The position numbers and the translations under genes were made by a program. Below are positions 33,567 through 42,560 of a stretch of 50,031 bases of DNA, one piece after another (the first letter of the stretch is position 1; each line of letters starts with the position of its first letter). The notes beneath the pieces were generated by a model. That model ran no database searches. It was not told where the DNA came from and saw only the letters and a list, made by a program, of their open reading frames with translations. The DNA comes from JABFRJ01 sp964389095. Lineage in GTDB: Bacteria > Pseudomonadota > Alphaproteobacteria > Rhizobiales > Hyphomicrobiaceae. The stretch is taken from positions 1 to 50,031 of the forward strand of contig CAYMEB010000010.1 of assembly GCA_964389095.1 (NCBI GenBank). The letters run 5' to 3'.

Positions 33567-36500
33567 ATGAAAACCGTTGTTCTGACCGGCCCGGCTCGTC
33601 CGGACATTCTGCGTGACGAGAGCCTCGTCGACATCTTTCGTGAGACCGCCGCGAAGATGGGTGGAAAGACCGCCCTCGCGCTGATCGCCAGTTCGGAAAA
33701 GCTCAGTTATGCGGAGCTCGATCGCCGCTCGGATCAAGTAGCGGCCGCCCTGATCGGGCGCGGGATCAAACCCGGGGAGTTCGTCGGGCTGTGGCTGCGC
33801 CGTTCGCTCGACCTGCACGTCGCCCTGATCGGTATCCTCAAAGCAGGTGCGGCCTACATACCGTTCGATGTTGAAGCGCCGCCGGATCGCGTGGCCTCGT
33901 GCATGGCGGACTGCGGCTCGCGGCTCTTGGTGTCTCACGATGCGATGGCGGCCGAAACCGCCAAATCCGGTCAGCCGACCGCGACGCTCGCGACGCTGCT
34001 GGCGGAAGGCGCGAACGCTCCGGCGTCCCACCTGATCGTGTCACCCGACACGCCGGCCTATGCGATCTATACCTCCGGCTCGACAGGCAAGCCGAAGGGC
34101 ATCGTCATCCATCATCGCAGCATCTGCCACTACCTGCGGGCCGGCAATGCGATGCTGGAGTTCCGCGAAAGTGACGTGGTGCTGCAGCAGGCCTCGGTCG
34201 CCTTCGATCTCTCGCTCGAGGAAATCTTCATTCCTTATCTCGTCGGCGCGACGTTGAAGGTCGCGACTGCCGAGGTTCTCAAGCAATCGGATCGTCTCCC
34301 CGACCTGCTCGAGAAAGAAGGCATCACCGTCATCGATACGGTGCCCACGCTGCTGTCGATGTTCGATCGCGATGTGCCCGGCCTGCGGCTCATCATCCTG
34401 GGCGGCGAAGCCTGTCCGGCGGCGATCGTCGACCGCTTCGCGAAGCCCGGCCGGCGGCTCTTCAACACCTATGGTCCAACCGAAACCACTGTCGTCGCGA
34501 CCGGCACGGAACTTGTGCCCGGGCAAGCTGTGACCATCGGGCGACCGATCGCAAATCACACCGCCTATGTGGCGACCGAGGATCTCCAGCCGGTGAAGCC
34601 GGGCGAGGTCGGGGAGCTGATCATCGGGGGACCGGGTGTCGCCCAGGGCTATATCGGCCTGCCCGAGATGACGGCGCGGAAGTTCATCGCCAACCCGTTC
34701 GAGAGCCCGACCTCGAAGGACCCGATCCTCTACCGGACCGGCGATGCGGTCAGCATCGACGAGAACGGAGCAATCCGCTTCCACGGCCGCATCGATGATC
34801 AGGTCAAGATCCGCGGCTACCGGATCGAGCTCGGCGAAATCGAGGCATTGATCGCCTCGGAGCCCGGCGTAAAGTCGGCCGCGGTCGCCGTCGGGCAGCA
34901 AGCGGCAGCCGGAGACGTCCTGGTGGCCCACGTCGTGCCGGCGGAGGGCAGGGCGTTCGATCGGGAGGCGACGCGCAAGTCGCTCGCGGCGAAGGTGCCG
35001 CCATACATGGTGCCGCCGATCTGGCTCACCCATGACGACCTGCCGAAGCTCGCTTCCGGGAAGGTCGACCGCAAGACCCTGGCCAAAGCGCCGATCGTGA
35101 TCGGGGTTGCGGCCGGAGAGCAGGAGGAACCGCTCAATCCGACCGAGGCGGCGCTGCTCAAGGCCGCCAAGGACGTGCTCGGGATGCCGGTGATCCCCTT
35201 CACCGCCGACTTTTTCACCGACCTCGCGGGCAACTCGCTGATCGCGGCGCGGTTCGTATCGGAGGTCCGCAAGGTTCCCGAACTCGCGGGGGTGGCCCTT
35301 GAAGACGTCTATAACGGTCGCACGCTTCGCAAGATCGCGGCGCTCATCGACGAGAAGATGCCCGCCGGCGGTGCCACGATTTCCGATCTGTCGTTCGAGC
35401 CGCCGCCGCTGCGCCGCCGCTTCTTCTGCGGCCTCGCCCAGGCCATCGCGCTCCCCTTCATCATCGCGATCGTGACGGCCCAGTGGATCGGCCTGCTGCT
35501 CTCGTCGGTCTATCTGGTGCGTGATGATTCCCCGGTGTGGTGGGACATCCTGGTCCTGTCCTCGGTCTATCTCTGCCTCAACCTCGGCGCCAAGGTCCTC
35601 ATCATCGCCCTCAAGTGGCTGCTGATCGGCCGCATCAAGCCCGGCGTCTATCCGCTGTGGGGTGCGTACTATTTCAAGATCTGGCTGCTGCAGCGGATCA
35701 TGCACCTGACGACGCACAAGTTCCTGCAGGGCACGCCGTTGATGCGCATCTACCTGCGCGCACTCGGCGCCCGCATCGGCCGCGATGCCATCATATTCGA
35801 ATTCGAGGACGGCGCCATCGACCTGATCTCGATCGGGGCGCGGACCTCCACCGGCACCAAGGTGCGCCTCAACAACGTGGAAATCGTCGGCGACAAGGTG
35901 ATCGTCGGGCGCATCGACATCGGCGCCGATGTGCAGATCGGCAACGCCTGCACATTCGGTCCCGACGTCTCGATCGGCGAAGGCGCCAAGATCAACGACA
36001 TGACGGCGATCCCCGCTGGCGCGCGCGTTGGTGCCTGGGAGATCTGGGATGGTTCGCCCGGCCGCAAGATCGGCATGGTGGACCCTGCGAGTCTGCCCGC
36101 CCACCCGACCATCAGCGAGGGGCAGCGCGTCTTCCAGACGATAGGCTATTTCTTCGCCTTCAACATCGTGACCATGGTCGGCCTGCTGCCGATCTTTCCT
36201 GCGTTCTACCTGCTGTCCTATCTCGACTACATGACCTCGGGCAGCACCACCGGCGTTGTTGCCTGGTGGCGCGTTCCGCTGCTCGCCTGGCCGGCGGCCT
36301 TCGCGCTGATCGTCGTGTCGATGGCGGTGGTGGTCGTCCTGCGCTGGGCGCTGCTGCCGAGGGTCCGCCCCGGCGTCTATTCCATCTACAGCGGCTTCTA
36401 TTACCGAAAATGGATCGTCAGCCTGACGACCGAGACCATGCTGGAGACGCTGAACTCGCTATACGCGACCGTCTTCATGCGCAACTGGTATCGCTTGATG

Positions 36501-37583
36501 GGCTGCAAGGTGGGCGTCGGCACCGAGATCTCCTCCAACTTCGCAGGCCGCTACGACCTCATCGAGCTTGGCGCCAACAACTTCCTCGGCGATGAAACCA
36601 TCTTCGGCGACGAGGAGATCCATCGCGGCTGGATGACGCTCGGCACCGTCAAGACCGGAGATCGCAGCTTCTTCGGCAACCTGTCGGTCGTACCCGCCGG
36701 CTCGGTGATAGACGACGATGCGCTGCTCGGTGTGAAATCGCGCATGCCGGAGAGCCTGCACATCAAGCAGGGCGAGACATGGTTCGGCTGCCCCGCGATC
36801 CCCATGCCTAATCGCGAGAAGGTCACCCAGGCCCTGGGCGCAACCTACCGGCCGCCGCGCTACATGCGCTACGTGCGCATGGTGTTCGAGGGGCTCCACA
36901 CCTCGTTCCCCACCGCGGCGCTCATCACCTTCGCCTACATCACAGCCGACATCATGGTGCACCCCATCGACAACGGCTGGTGGTGGACGGCGGTGGGCTA
37001 CTTCCTCGTCGCCGGCATCGCTGTTTCGTTCGCGATGTTCATGGTCTCTCTCATGATCAAATGGTTCATGATGGGCATCTATCGTCCGCTCATGAAGCCC
37101 ATGTGGTCGTGGTGGGCGATGCGAACCGAGGCCGTCGCGGTGCTCTATGGCGGCTTGTCGAGCAAGGTGCTGCTCGACTACCTGCGCGGCACGCCGTTCC
37201 TGCCGTGGCTGCTGCGGCTCTATGGCGCCAAGATCGGCAAGGGCGTGTGGCTCAATACCGCCGACGTCACGGAATTCGACTGCATCTCGATCGGCGACTA
37301 CACCGTCTTCAACATGCACAGCTCGCCCCAGACGCACCTCTATGAGGACCGCGTGATGAAGGTCGGACGCATCGAGCTTGGTCGCGGCGTCACGGTGGGG
37401 ACTTCGACCATCATCCTCTACGACACCAAGATCGGTGACTTCGCGCAATTGAAGCCGCTGACCGTGGTCATGAAGGGCGAGTTCATCCCGCCGAACACCG
37501 CCTGGGCCGGTGCACCGGCGCAGCGCGTCGAGACTGCCGCGACGCCTCCGGCCGGTGCCGCGAAGGTTCCGGTGGCGGCGTAG
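33567..37583 (+). CDS. Poly-amino-acid synthetase, NRPS of the epsilon-poly-lysine synthetase (Pls) type
   Basis: A 1338-residue membrane NRPS. The adenylation domain (about 15-510) has YTSGSTGKPKGIVIHHR, FDLSLEEIF, NTYGPTETTVV, YRTGDAVSID, DDQVKIRGYRIELGEIEA and ASGKVDRKT. The carrier domain (about 525-595) has the phosphopantetheine Ser 557 in LAGNSL. There is no condensation or thioesterase domain. Instead, three repeats follow, each with two membrane helices and a left-handed beta-helix of hexapeptide type: about 620-830 (VIVGRIDIGADVQIGNACTF), 855-1070 and 1110-1325 (ISIGDYTVFNMHSS). This is the order and near length (about 1320) of Pls, which polymerises L-lysine through its epsilon-amino group. 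Pocket residues read by eye are D-L-E-D-I-L-T-V-V-K; Glu and Asp suit a diamino acid. The product is inferred. Confidence 0.85.
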   Translation: MKTVVLTGPARPDILRDESLVDIFRETAAKMGGKTALALIASSEKLSYAELDRRSDQVAAALIGRGIKPGEFVGLWLRRSLDLHVALIGILKAGAAYIPFDVEAPPDRVASCMADCGSRLLVSHDAMAAETAKSGQPTATLATLLAEGANAPASHLIVSPDTPAYAIYTSGSTGKPKGIVIHHRSICHYLRAGNAMLEFRESDVVLQQASVAFDLSLEEIFIPYLVGATLKVATAEVLKQSDRLPDLLEKEGITVIDTVPTLLSMFDRDVPGLRLIILGGEACPAAIVDRFAKPGRRLFNTYGPTETTVVATGTELVPGQAVTIGRPIANHTAYVATEDLQPVKPGEVGELIIGGPGVAQGYIGLPEMTARKFIANPFESPTSKDPILYRTGDAVSIDENGAIRFHGRIDDQVKIRGYRIELGEIEALIASEPGVKSAAVAVGQQAAAGDVLVAHVVPAEGRAFDREATRKSLAAKVPPYMVPPIWLTHDDLPKLASGKVDRKTLAKAPIVIGVAAGEQEEPLNPTEAALLKAAKDVLGMPVIPFTADFFTDLAGNSLIAARFVSEVRKVPELAGVALEDVYNGRTLRKIAALIDEKMPAGGATISDLSFEPPPLRRRFFCGLAQAIALPFIIAIVTAQWIGLLLSSVYLVRDDSPVWWDILVLSSVYLCLNLGAKVLIIALKWLLIGRIKPGVYPLWGAYYFKIWLLQRIMHLTTHKFLQGTPLMRIYLRALGARIGRDAIIFEFEDGAIDLISIGARTSTGTKVRLNNVEIVGDKVIVGRIDIGADVQIGNACTFGPDVSIGEGAKINDMTAIPAGARVGAWEIWDGSPGRKIGMVDPASLPAHPTISEGQRVFQTIGYFFAFNIVTMVGLLPIFPAFYLLSYLDYMTSGSTTGVVAWWRVPLLAWPAAFALIVVSMAVVVVLRWALLPRVRPGVYSIYSGFYYRKWIVSLTTETMLETLNSLYATVFMRNWYRLMGCKVGVGTEISSNFAGRYDLIELGANNFLGDETIFGDEEIHRGWMTLGTVKTGDRSFFGNLSVVPAGSVIDDDALLGVKSRMPESLHIKQGETWFGCPAIPMPNREKVTQALGATYRPPRYMRYVRMVFEGLHTSFPTAALITFAYITADIMVHPIDNGWWWTAVGYFLVAGIAVSFAMFMVSLMIKWFMMGIYRPLMKPMWSWWAMRTEAVAVLYGGLSSKVLLDYLRGTPFLPWLLRLYGAKIGKGVWLNTADVTEFDCISIGDYTVFNMHSSPQTHLYEDRVMKVGRIELGRGVTVGTSTIILYDTKIGDFAQLKPLTVVMKGEFIPPNTAWAGAPAQRVETAATPPAGAAKVPVAA

Positions 37584-37590
37584 GAGACCC

Positions 37591-38287
37591 ATGGCGACGC
37601 TGTGCCGTGATGCAGGAAGAGTGCGCTGCGGTACAGCCGTGGCCGTCCTGCTCATCGGTGCGCCGAAGGATCGGCCCGGTCGCGATCGGATGGCGACCGC
37701 CGCGTTGAAGGCGGCGACCGGAAGTCCCTCGATTCAAGTCGGCAGGCGGCCGAGCGGGCGGCCGTGCCTCGAGCCGCCTCATTGCGAACTCGGTGTGTCG
37801 ATGTCGGCGCGGGACGATCTGCTGCTCGCGGGCTGCGATNNNNNNNNNNCGGCCTGCTGGAGCCCTACGGCGGCTACGAGAGCGCCACGGTGCGGAGGTC
37901 GCGGGCTGCGATCTCGAGCGGCCGGTGGGCGTCGACCTCGAACTTGCCGGGACTTTGCAGGCGGACGAAGCCTGCCGTCTTGCGAGGGATCACTTCCCTG
38001 CCGAGGAAGCGGACCGCATCTCCGCGCTTCCCCCCGGGGTGGCCGGCGATGTCTTCCTTTGTCACTGGGTTGCCAAGGAAGCCGCGCTCAAGCTCACCGG
38101 ACGCGGCGTCTTCGATGGTCTGCTCTGGCCGCGCGTATCGATTTTGCGAGTGCCCTCGCCGGGGGCTGTCGCCATGCTGGACGTCGCAGGCGCAGCCGGC
38201 TCGGACAGGCTTCGACTGGCGATCGCGAGACTGCCAGTCGGCGACAATCGTCACGCCATCGTCGGACTTTGCGTCGTCATGTCCTGA
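37591..38287 (+). CDS. 4'-phosphopantetheinyl transferase (Sfp type), broken by an assembly gap
   Basis: An enzyme that loads phosphopantetheine onto carrier-domain serines, most likely that of the adjacent synthetase, whose stop is only eight bases upstream. Before the gap, frame 1 gives ATGSPSIQVGRRPSGRP and LGVSMSARDDLLLAGCD. After the gap, frame 2 gives ERPVGVDLE (Mg-binding Asp and Glu), HFPAEEADRI and HWVAKEAALKLTGRG (the W-x-x-K-E-A-x-x-K motif). Ten Ns at 37840-37849 lie between. A 14-base sequence flanks the gap twice; joining its copies removes 73 bases and gives one unbroken frame reading LLLAGCDLERPVGVDLE, about 207 residues. The interruption is therefore very probably a scaffold artefact. 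Confidence 0.82.
37826..37912. repeat. Direct repeat flanking a ten-N scaffold gap
   Basis: The 14-mer tcgcgggctgcgat occurs at 37826-37839, directly before the Ns, and at 37899-37912. Only 49 bases of apparently foreign sequence and the Ns lie between. Collapsing the repeat restores the phosphopantetheinyl transferase frame, which points to unmerged overlapping contig ends. Confidence 0.85.
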
Positions 38288-38355
38288 TCGTCGAACTGCT
38301 GCCACACGAGCGCGCCCTGATCAGGCGCCGAGTTCACAGCACCGGACCCGAGCCC

Positions 38356-39063
38356 ATGCCGCTGCCCGACCTGCAGCAGACTGAAATCGCAATCGTCGAG
38401 ATGACGAATGCTTTTCGCGCCGAGAACCGACTGACGGCGGTGCGCCGAAACTCCTTTCTGGAAACGGCGGCGCGCCGCTATGCCGAGTTCCTCGCACGAA
38501 GCGGGAAATTCGCGCACGATGCGGACGGTCGCGCGCCGTCCGACCGAACGACGGCCGCAGGGTACCGGCACTGCTCGGTTGCGGAGAACCTCGCGCTGAA
38601 CCAGCGCAGCAACGGCTTCGAGACGCTGGAACTCGCCCGTTCAGCCGTCGAAGGCTGGAAGGCGTCGCCGCCGCACCGGCGCGCGATGCTGGACAGCGGA
38701 GCCGTCGAGATCGGAATCGGGATTGCCAAGGCGCCGGATGAGTCGCCGAAGTACGTTTCGGTGCAGCTGTTCGGCCGTCCGCTCTCGATGCGTTACAGCT
38801 TCAAGATCGAGAACCGCGCGGGATCCGAGATCGCCTATGCGTTCGCGACGCGCGAACACGGATTGCCGGCCAATGCCGTCGTCACCCATTCGAGCTGTCT
38901 GCCGGGCGAGATCGTCATTCCGGCCGCGAAGCCGGTCACGACGTTCCCTGCCCGCGCAGGGGGATACTACCTCGTCCAGCGCGACAGCTCGGGTACGGTG
39001 CGCGTGGAGATCAACGTCGCCGCCGCCTTGGAGGGGGCGGCACCAGCCAAGGCAGGCAACTGA
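38356..39063 (+). CDS. CAP/SCP-domain protein
   Basis: A 235-residue protein from ATG 38356; the true start could be a little further upstream in the same frame, where the transferase gene ends. The CAP domain (about 8-140) has MTNAFRAENRLTAVRRNSFL, ETAARRYAEFLARSGKFAH with the first conserved His, VAENLAL, and WKASPPHRRAMLDSG with the second His. The C-terminal 90 residues form a beta-rich region of unknown kind. No clear signal peptide is seen. Bacterial CAP proteins are usually exported and of unclear activity. It follows the NRPS and transferase genes closely and may share their transcript. Confidence 0.75.
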   Translation: MPLPDLQQTEIAIVEMTNAFRAENRLTAVRRNSFLETAARRYAEFLARSGKFAHDADGRAPSDRTTAAGYRHCSVAENLALNQRSNGFETLELARSAVEGWKASPPHRRAMLDSGAVEIGIGIAKAPDESPKYVSVQLFGRPLSMRYSFKIENRAGSEIAYAFATREHGLPANAVVTHSSCLPGEIVIPAAKPVTTFPARAGGYYLVQRDSSGTVRVEINVAAALEGAAPAKAGN

Positions 39064-39185
39064 TGCGCTGCATGTAAAGCGCGGCCTTGGTCGTGCAACC
39101 TGACGTGGGCCTTCTAGGCAGTCGCCCGGGGACCTGCTAGAGCATGGTTAACTGGATGTTGTCGTTTGCGTACCAGGGGGACCCG

Positions 39186-39638
39186 ATGTCGTTTCGCAGG
39201 ATCACCGGCCTTGCTGCTTTGGCGTTGCTGGCCATGGTCGTTCATGCCGCCGATGCGGCCGCGCAGTCGCGCTGCACGCGGCTAGGATTCTCGGTCAACG
39301 ACTACGGCAAGGAAGGTCCGATCCGCGACGCTAAGGCTCTGCTCGACAAGCATATCGCCAAATGGGCGGCCGAGAACGGGATCAAGAACTACCGCACCGG
39401 CAAAAAGGACGTAACCTGCGAACTCTATCTCGACCTGATCGTGTTCGACGAATACACGTGCAAGGCCGAGGCGAGTGTGTGCTGGTCCGGTGGTCCAGCA
39501 TCCGCGATCACGCCGGCGGACGGCGAGGCCAAGAGAACGCCCGCCAAGGCACCGGCCAAGCAGCCGGCAGTCCCGGCGGGCGGCGCGCCCGGTGGTTCGT
39601 CGCAGTCCAAGCCCGATGCTCCCAAGGCCAAGAATTGA
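39186..39638 (+). CDS. Exported hypothetical protein, Lys/Ala/Pro-rich tail
   Basis: I do not recognise this 150-residue protein. ATG 39186 has GGGGGA just upstream and gives a clear signal peptide (GLAALALLAMVVHAADAAAQ). The mature part (about 24-100) has four Cys (SRCTRLGF, VTCELYLD, YTCKAEASVCW), a size and spacing that would suit two disulfides, and the phrase SVNDYGKEGPIRDAKALL. A low-complexity tail rich in Ala, Pro, Lys and Gly (about 105-150) resembles the linkers of cell-envelope proteins. Confidence 0.72.
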   Translation: MSFRRITGLAALALLAMVVHAADAAAQSRCTRLGFSVNDYGKEGPIRDAKALLDKHIAKWAAENGIKNYRTGKKDVTCELYLDLIVFDEYTCKAEASVCWSGGPASAITPADGEAKRTPAKAPAKQPAVPAGGAPGGSSQSKPDAPKAKN

Positions 39639-39815
39639 AGCGCGTCAGGGACTGACGGCGGCGTTCGCCATTCGTTCGCCGTAGTCCGGGTCTACAAGCG
39701 GTTCGGTGCCTGTTCACCGGCTGGTAACCTCGCGCATCGAGAACTGGTTGCAGGTCGAGGATCGGGGCAGGCTCGCCGGGTGAGCGTGGCGTGCCGCAGT
39801 CGGGGCGTGATTGGC

Positions 39816-41048
39816 ATGGTGTCGCGTAGCAAGCGGGCCTCGGACGAGCGTGTGGCGGGGCGGATCATCCAGGGTGATTGCCTGGAGGAGCTGGGGAAAC
39901 TGGCCGACGCCTCGGTCGATCTCGTTTTTGCCGATCCGCCGTACAATCTGCAGCTCGCGGGCGATCTCCTGCGGCCCAATAATACGCGTGTCGACGGCGT
40001 CGACGACCAGTGGGACCGCTTCGCGTCTTTCGCGGACTACGACGCCTTCTCGCGCCGCTGGCTGGGGGAATGCCGCCGCGTTCTGAAGCCTGACGGCGCG
40101 CTCTGGGTCATCGGCTCCTATCACAACATCTTCCGGCTCGGCGCCGCCCTCCAGGATCTGGGCTTCTGGCTGCAGAACGACGTCATCTGGCGCAAGACGA
40201 ATCCCATGCCGAATTTCCGCGGCAAGCGGTTCACGAACGCCCACGAGACGCTGATCTGGGCCGCGCGCGACGCTCGTTCGAAAGTCACGTTCAACTACGA
40301 GGCCATGAAGGCCTTCAACGACGATCTTCAAATGCGGTCGGACTGGCTGATCCCGATCTGCTCGGGACCCGAGCGCCTCAAGGACGACGGCGGACGCAAG
40401 GCGCATCCGACCCAGAAGCCGGAGGCGCTGCTGCATCGCATCCTGCTCGCGACCACGAACCCGGGTGGTGTCGTGCTCGACCCCTTCTTCGGCACAGGGA
40501 CAACCGGTGCCGTCGCAAAACGCCTCGGCCGCCGTTTCATCGGCATCGAACGCGACGCGGACTACGTCTTCGCCGCGAACGAGCGCATTGCGCGGGTCTC
40601 GTCGATGCCGCCGGACAGCCTGGCGGTCGTCAAGAGCCGTCGCGCCGAGCCGCGGATCCCGTTCGGGCAGATCATCGAGCTGAAGCTGCTGGAGCCGGGG
40701 ACCCGCTTGTGGGACCAGCGCGGGCGCGTGTGGGCCGAGGTGATCGCCGACGGCACCCTGCGGCTTTCGCCTGGCTCGTTCGCGCATCCGCTGGCGCGCC
40801 TGCCGGCCAGCCGTCCCGGGGCCGCGGCAGCGCGCTCCGTCCAAGCCGTGCGCGCCGAAGATGCAGCAGCTACGGCTTCGGCTCCTACGCAGGGCTCGAT
40901 TCATCGCATCGGCGCGGTCGTGCAAGGCACGGACGCGTGCAATGGCTGGACCTTCTGGCACTTCGAGGCCGACGGAAAGCTCAAGCCGATCGACCTGCTG
41001 AGGTCGCAAGCGCGCCGTCAGCTCGGCATGGAGGAGGCGGCGGAGTAG
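39816..41048 (+). CDS. ccrM: DNA adenine methyltransferase of CcrM type (GANTC), with RAMA-like domain
   Basis: A 410-residue beta-class N6-adenine methyltransferase. Catalytic motif IV DPPYNL (about residue 39) comes before the SAM motif I DPFFGTGTTGAVA (about 223), the beta order. WRKTNPMPNFRGKRFTNAHE and KAHPTQKPEALLHRIL are typical of CcrM, which methylates GANTC and times the alphaproteobacterial cell cycle. The C-terminal 130 residues resemble the RAMA domain needed for CcrM DNA recognition (GTRLWDQRGRVWAEVIADG, IHRIGAVVQGTDACNGWTFW), split by an Ala/Arg-rich insert. ATG 39816 is chosen; GTG codons at 39807 and 39780 are alternatives. Confidence 0.9.
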   Translation: MVSRSKRASDERVAGRIIQGDCLEELGKLADASVDLVFADPPYNLQLAGDLLRPNNTRVDGVDDQWDRFASFADYDAFSRRWLGECRRVLKPDGALWVIGSYHNIFRLGAALQDLGFWLQNDVIWRKTNPMPNFRGKRFTNAHETLIWAARDARSKVTFNYEAMKAFNDDLQMRSDWLIPICSGPERLKDDGGRKAHPTQKPEALLHRILLATTNPGGVVLDPFFGTGTTGAVAKRLGRRFIGIERDADYVFAANERIARVSSMPPDSLAVVKSRRAEPRIPFGQIIELKLLEPGTRLWDQRGRVWAEVIADGTLRLSPGSFAHPLARLPASRPGAAAARSVQAVRAEDAAATASAPTQGSIHRIGAVVQGTDACNGWTFWHFEADGKLKPIDLLRSQARRQLGMEEAAE

Positions 41049-41054
41049 CCGGCC

Positions 41055-41462
41055 ATGGCCCCCCGTCAGAGCGACCTGTTGTTCGTCTACGGCTCCCTGC
41101 TGACGCGGATCGGGCATCCCAAGGGCGAGCGCCTGCGCGCCGAGTGCGCCCTTATGGGCCCCGCCAGCGCGGAAGGGCGCCTCTATCGTGTGAGTTGGTA
41201 TCCCGGTTTCGTACCCGTCCCCGGTCGCGCCCGCGTCCAGGGCGAGGTTTATCGGCTGGCATCTGAGCAGACGCTGCAATGGCTGGACGAATACGAGGGG
41301 CTGGCGCGCGGCGACGATACCGTCACCTCGCAAGACGAATATGCCCGCGTGGTGATCGACGTGACATTGGCGACGGGTACCAGCGTCACCGCCTGGGCCT
41401 ACGTCTACCGTCTGGACACTGCGGGACTGGTCGAGGTTCCCGACGGCGTCTGGCGGGGGTGA
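41055..41462 (+). CDS. Gamma-glutamylcyclotransferase (AIG2-like) family protein
   Basis: A 135-residue protein with the GGCT fold. The substrate loop is LLFVYGSLLTR, followed by AEGRLYRVSWYPGFVP and the catalytic Glu in WLDEYEG near residue 80. Family members release 5-oxoproline from gamma-glutamyl or isopeptide-like amines. It starts six bases after ccrM and is likely cotranscribed. The substrate is not evident. Confidence 0.87.
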   Translation: MAPRQSDLLFVYGSLLTRIGHPKGERLRAECALMGPASAEGRLYRVSWYPGFVPVPGRARVQGEVYRLASEQTLQWLDEYEGLARGDDTVTSQDEYARVVIDVTLATGTSVTAWAYVYRLDTAGLVEVPDGVWRG

Positions 41463-41468
41463 GTGCGT

Positions 41469-42560
41469 TCAGCGCCGCCGCTGCTGGCGTTCCTTCGCCG
41501 GGGCAGTTGCCTTGCGCGGGGCGCCACCCGAAAGGTTGAGCAGCAAACCGATCACCGTCGAGGCGGCCACTGCCAAGCCCAGCCACGGCCGCGAGACAGA
41601 CGTCGCTGCTGCGCCGATCAGGAAGAGGTTGGCAGCGCATACGCGCACGACCACGTTAGAGTGGGTGGACCCGGACTGCACGGCACGCTGGTAGAAGTGT
41701 GTCTTGTGAGCGTGCCACGGCTTGGCACCCTCGGCGAGACGGCGCAACAGCGTGATAGTCGCGTCGGCGGCGAAGTAGGCCGGAAGGATGCAGGCCGCCG
41801 CGATGAACCCGTGCCGGGCGAGATCGAGCATCAGCCAGCCGATCATAAAGCCGAGCGGGATCGAGCCGACGTCGCCCATGAAGATGCGTGCAGGGTGCCA
41901 GTTCCAAACGAGGTAGCCGAGCGCTGCGCCGGCGATCACGACCGCGAGCGGCGTCAGCGGGAAGCTGTATCCTGAGACGATCACGATCGCCACGTAGCCC
42001 GCCGCCACGGCGACCGCTTCGCTGCCCGCGAGCCCATCGATACCGTCCATGAAATTGTACAGATTGATGAACCACAGCCAGCCTATGCCGAGAGCGATGC
42101 GCTCCACCCACAACGGGATCTGCTCCAGCAGCCGGAACTCGACCGGCAGCTCGGTCAGGCTCAACGCCACCACAACCGCCTGCACGGCAAAGCGCGTCGC
42201 CGGCCACAGAGGCCTGCGGTCGTCTATCCACGACACCGCTGCCAGCAGCCCGATACCGCCGAGCAGCACCAATTCGTTGCGTGCGAGCGGCCATGACCAG
42301 CCGGGCCACAGCATGGCGATGGCCAGGACGATCGAGAGCCCCCCGCCGACCGGAACCGGCCGCGTATGCATGCTGCGCTCGTTGGGGCGCGCGTGATGGC
42401 GCACGTCCTGAGTGCGCAGGATCAGGCCGGTGAGCGCCCAGCCGAGCACGGCGGCCACGATGCAGAGGAGGATGTCCCGCAAGAGAGAAGCCCGTTTCGA
42501 TGAGGATCGCGTGGCGAGCGTTCTAGGCAGAAATTCCAGCTGTGGCCAGCGGCGACGCAT
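41469..42560 (-). CDS. Undecaprenyl-phosphate sugar-1-phosphate transferase (WecA/MraY superfamily)
   Basis: A 363-residue polytopic membrane enzyme that starts glycan building by moving a HexNAc-1-phosphate to undecaprenyl phosphate. Diagnostic motifs are PNERSMHTRPVPVGGG, WIDDRR, the Asp-rich NLYNFMDGIDG, NWHPARIFMGDVGS, and the cytoplasmic HAHKTHFYQRAV. The family points to O-antigen or exopolysaccharide rather than peptidoglycan (MraY usually lies in the mur cluster). A basic Arg-rich end closes it. No other glycan gene is adjacent. Confidence 0.9.
   Translation of the reverse strand: MRRRWPQLEFLPRTLATRSSSKRASLLRDILLCIVAAVLGWALTGLILRTQDVRHHARPNERSMHTRPVPVGGGLSIVLAIAMLWPGWSWPLARNELVLLGGIGLLAAVSWIDDRRPLWPATRFAVQAVVVALSLTELPVEFRLLEQIPLWVERIALGIGWLWFINLYNFMDGIDGLAGSEAVAVAAGYVAIVIVSGYSFPLTPLAVVIAGAALGYLVWNWHPARIFMGDVGSIPLGFMIGWLMLDLARHGFIAAACILPAYFAADATITLLRRLAEGAKPWHAHKTHFYQRAVQSGSTHSNVVVRVCAANLFLIGAAATSVSRPWLGLAVAASTVIGLLLNLSGGAPRKATAPAKERQQRRR

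Noticed and set aside
34041..36104. A 687-codon open frame on the minus strand
   Set aside because: It is antisense to the Pls-like synthetase, with Arg/Asp/Gly-rich shadow composition.
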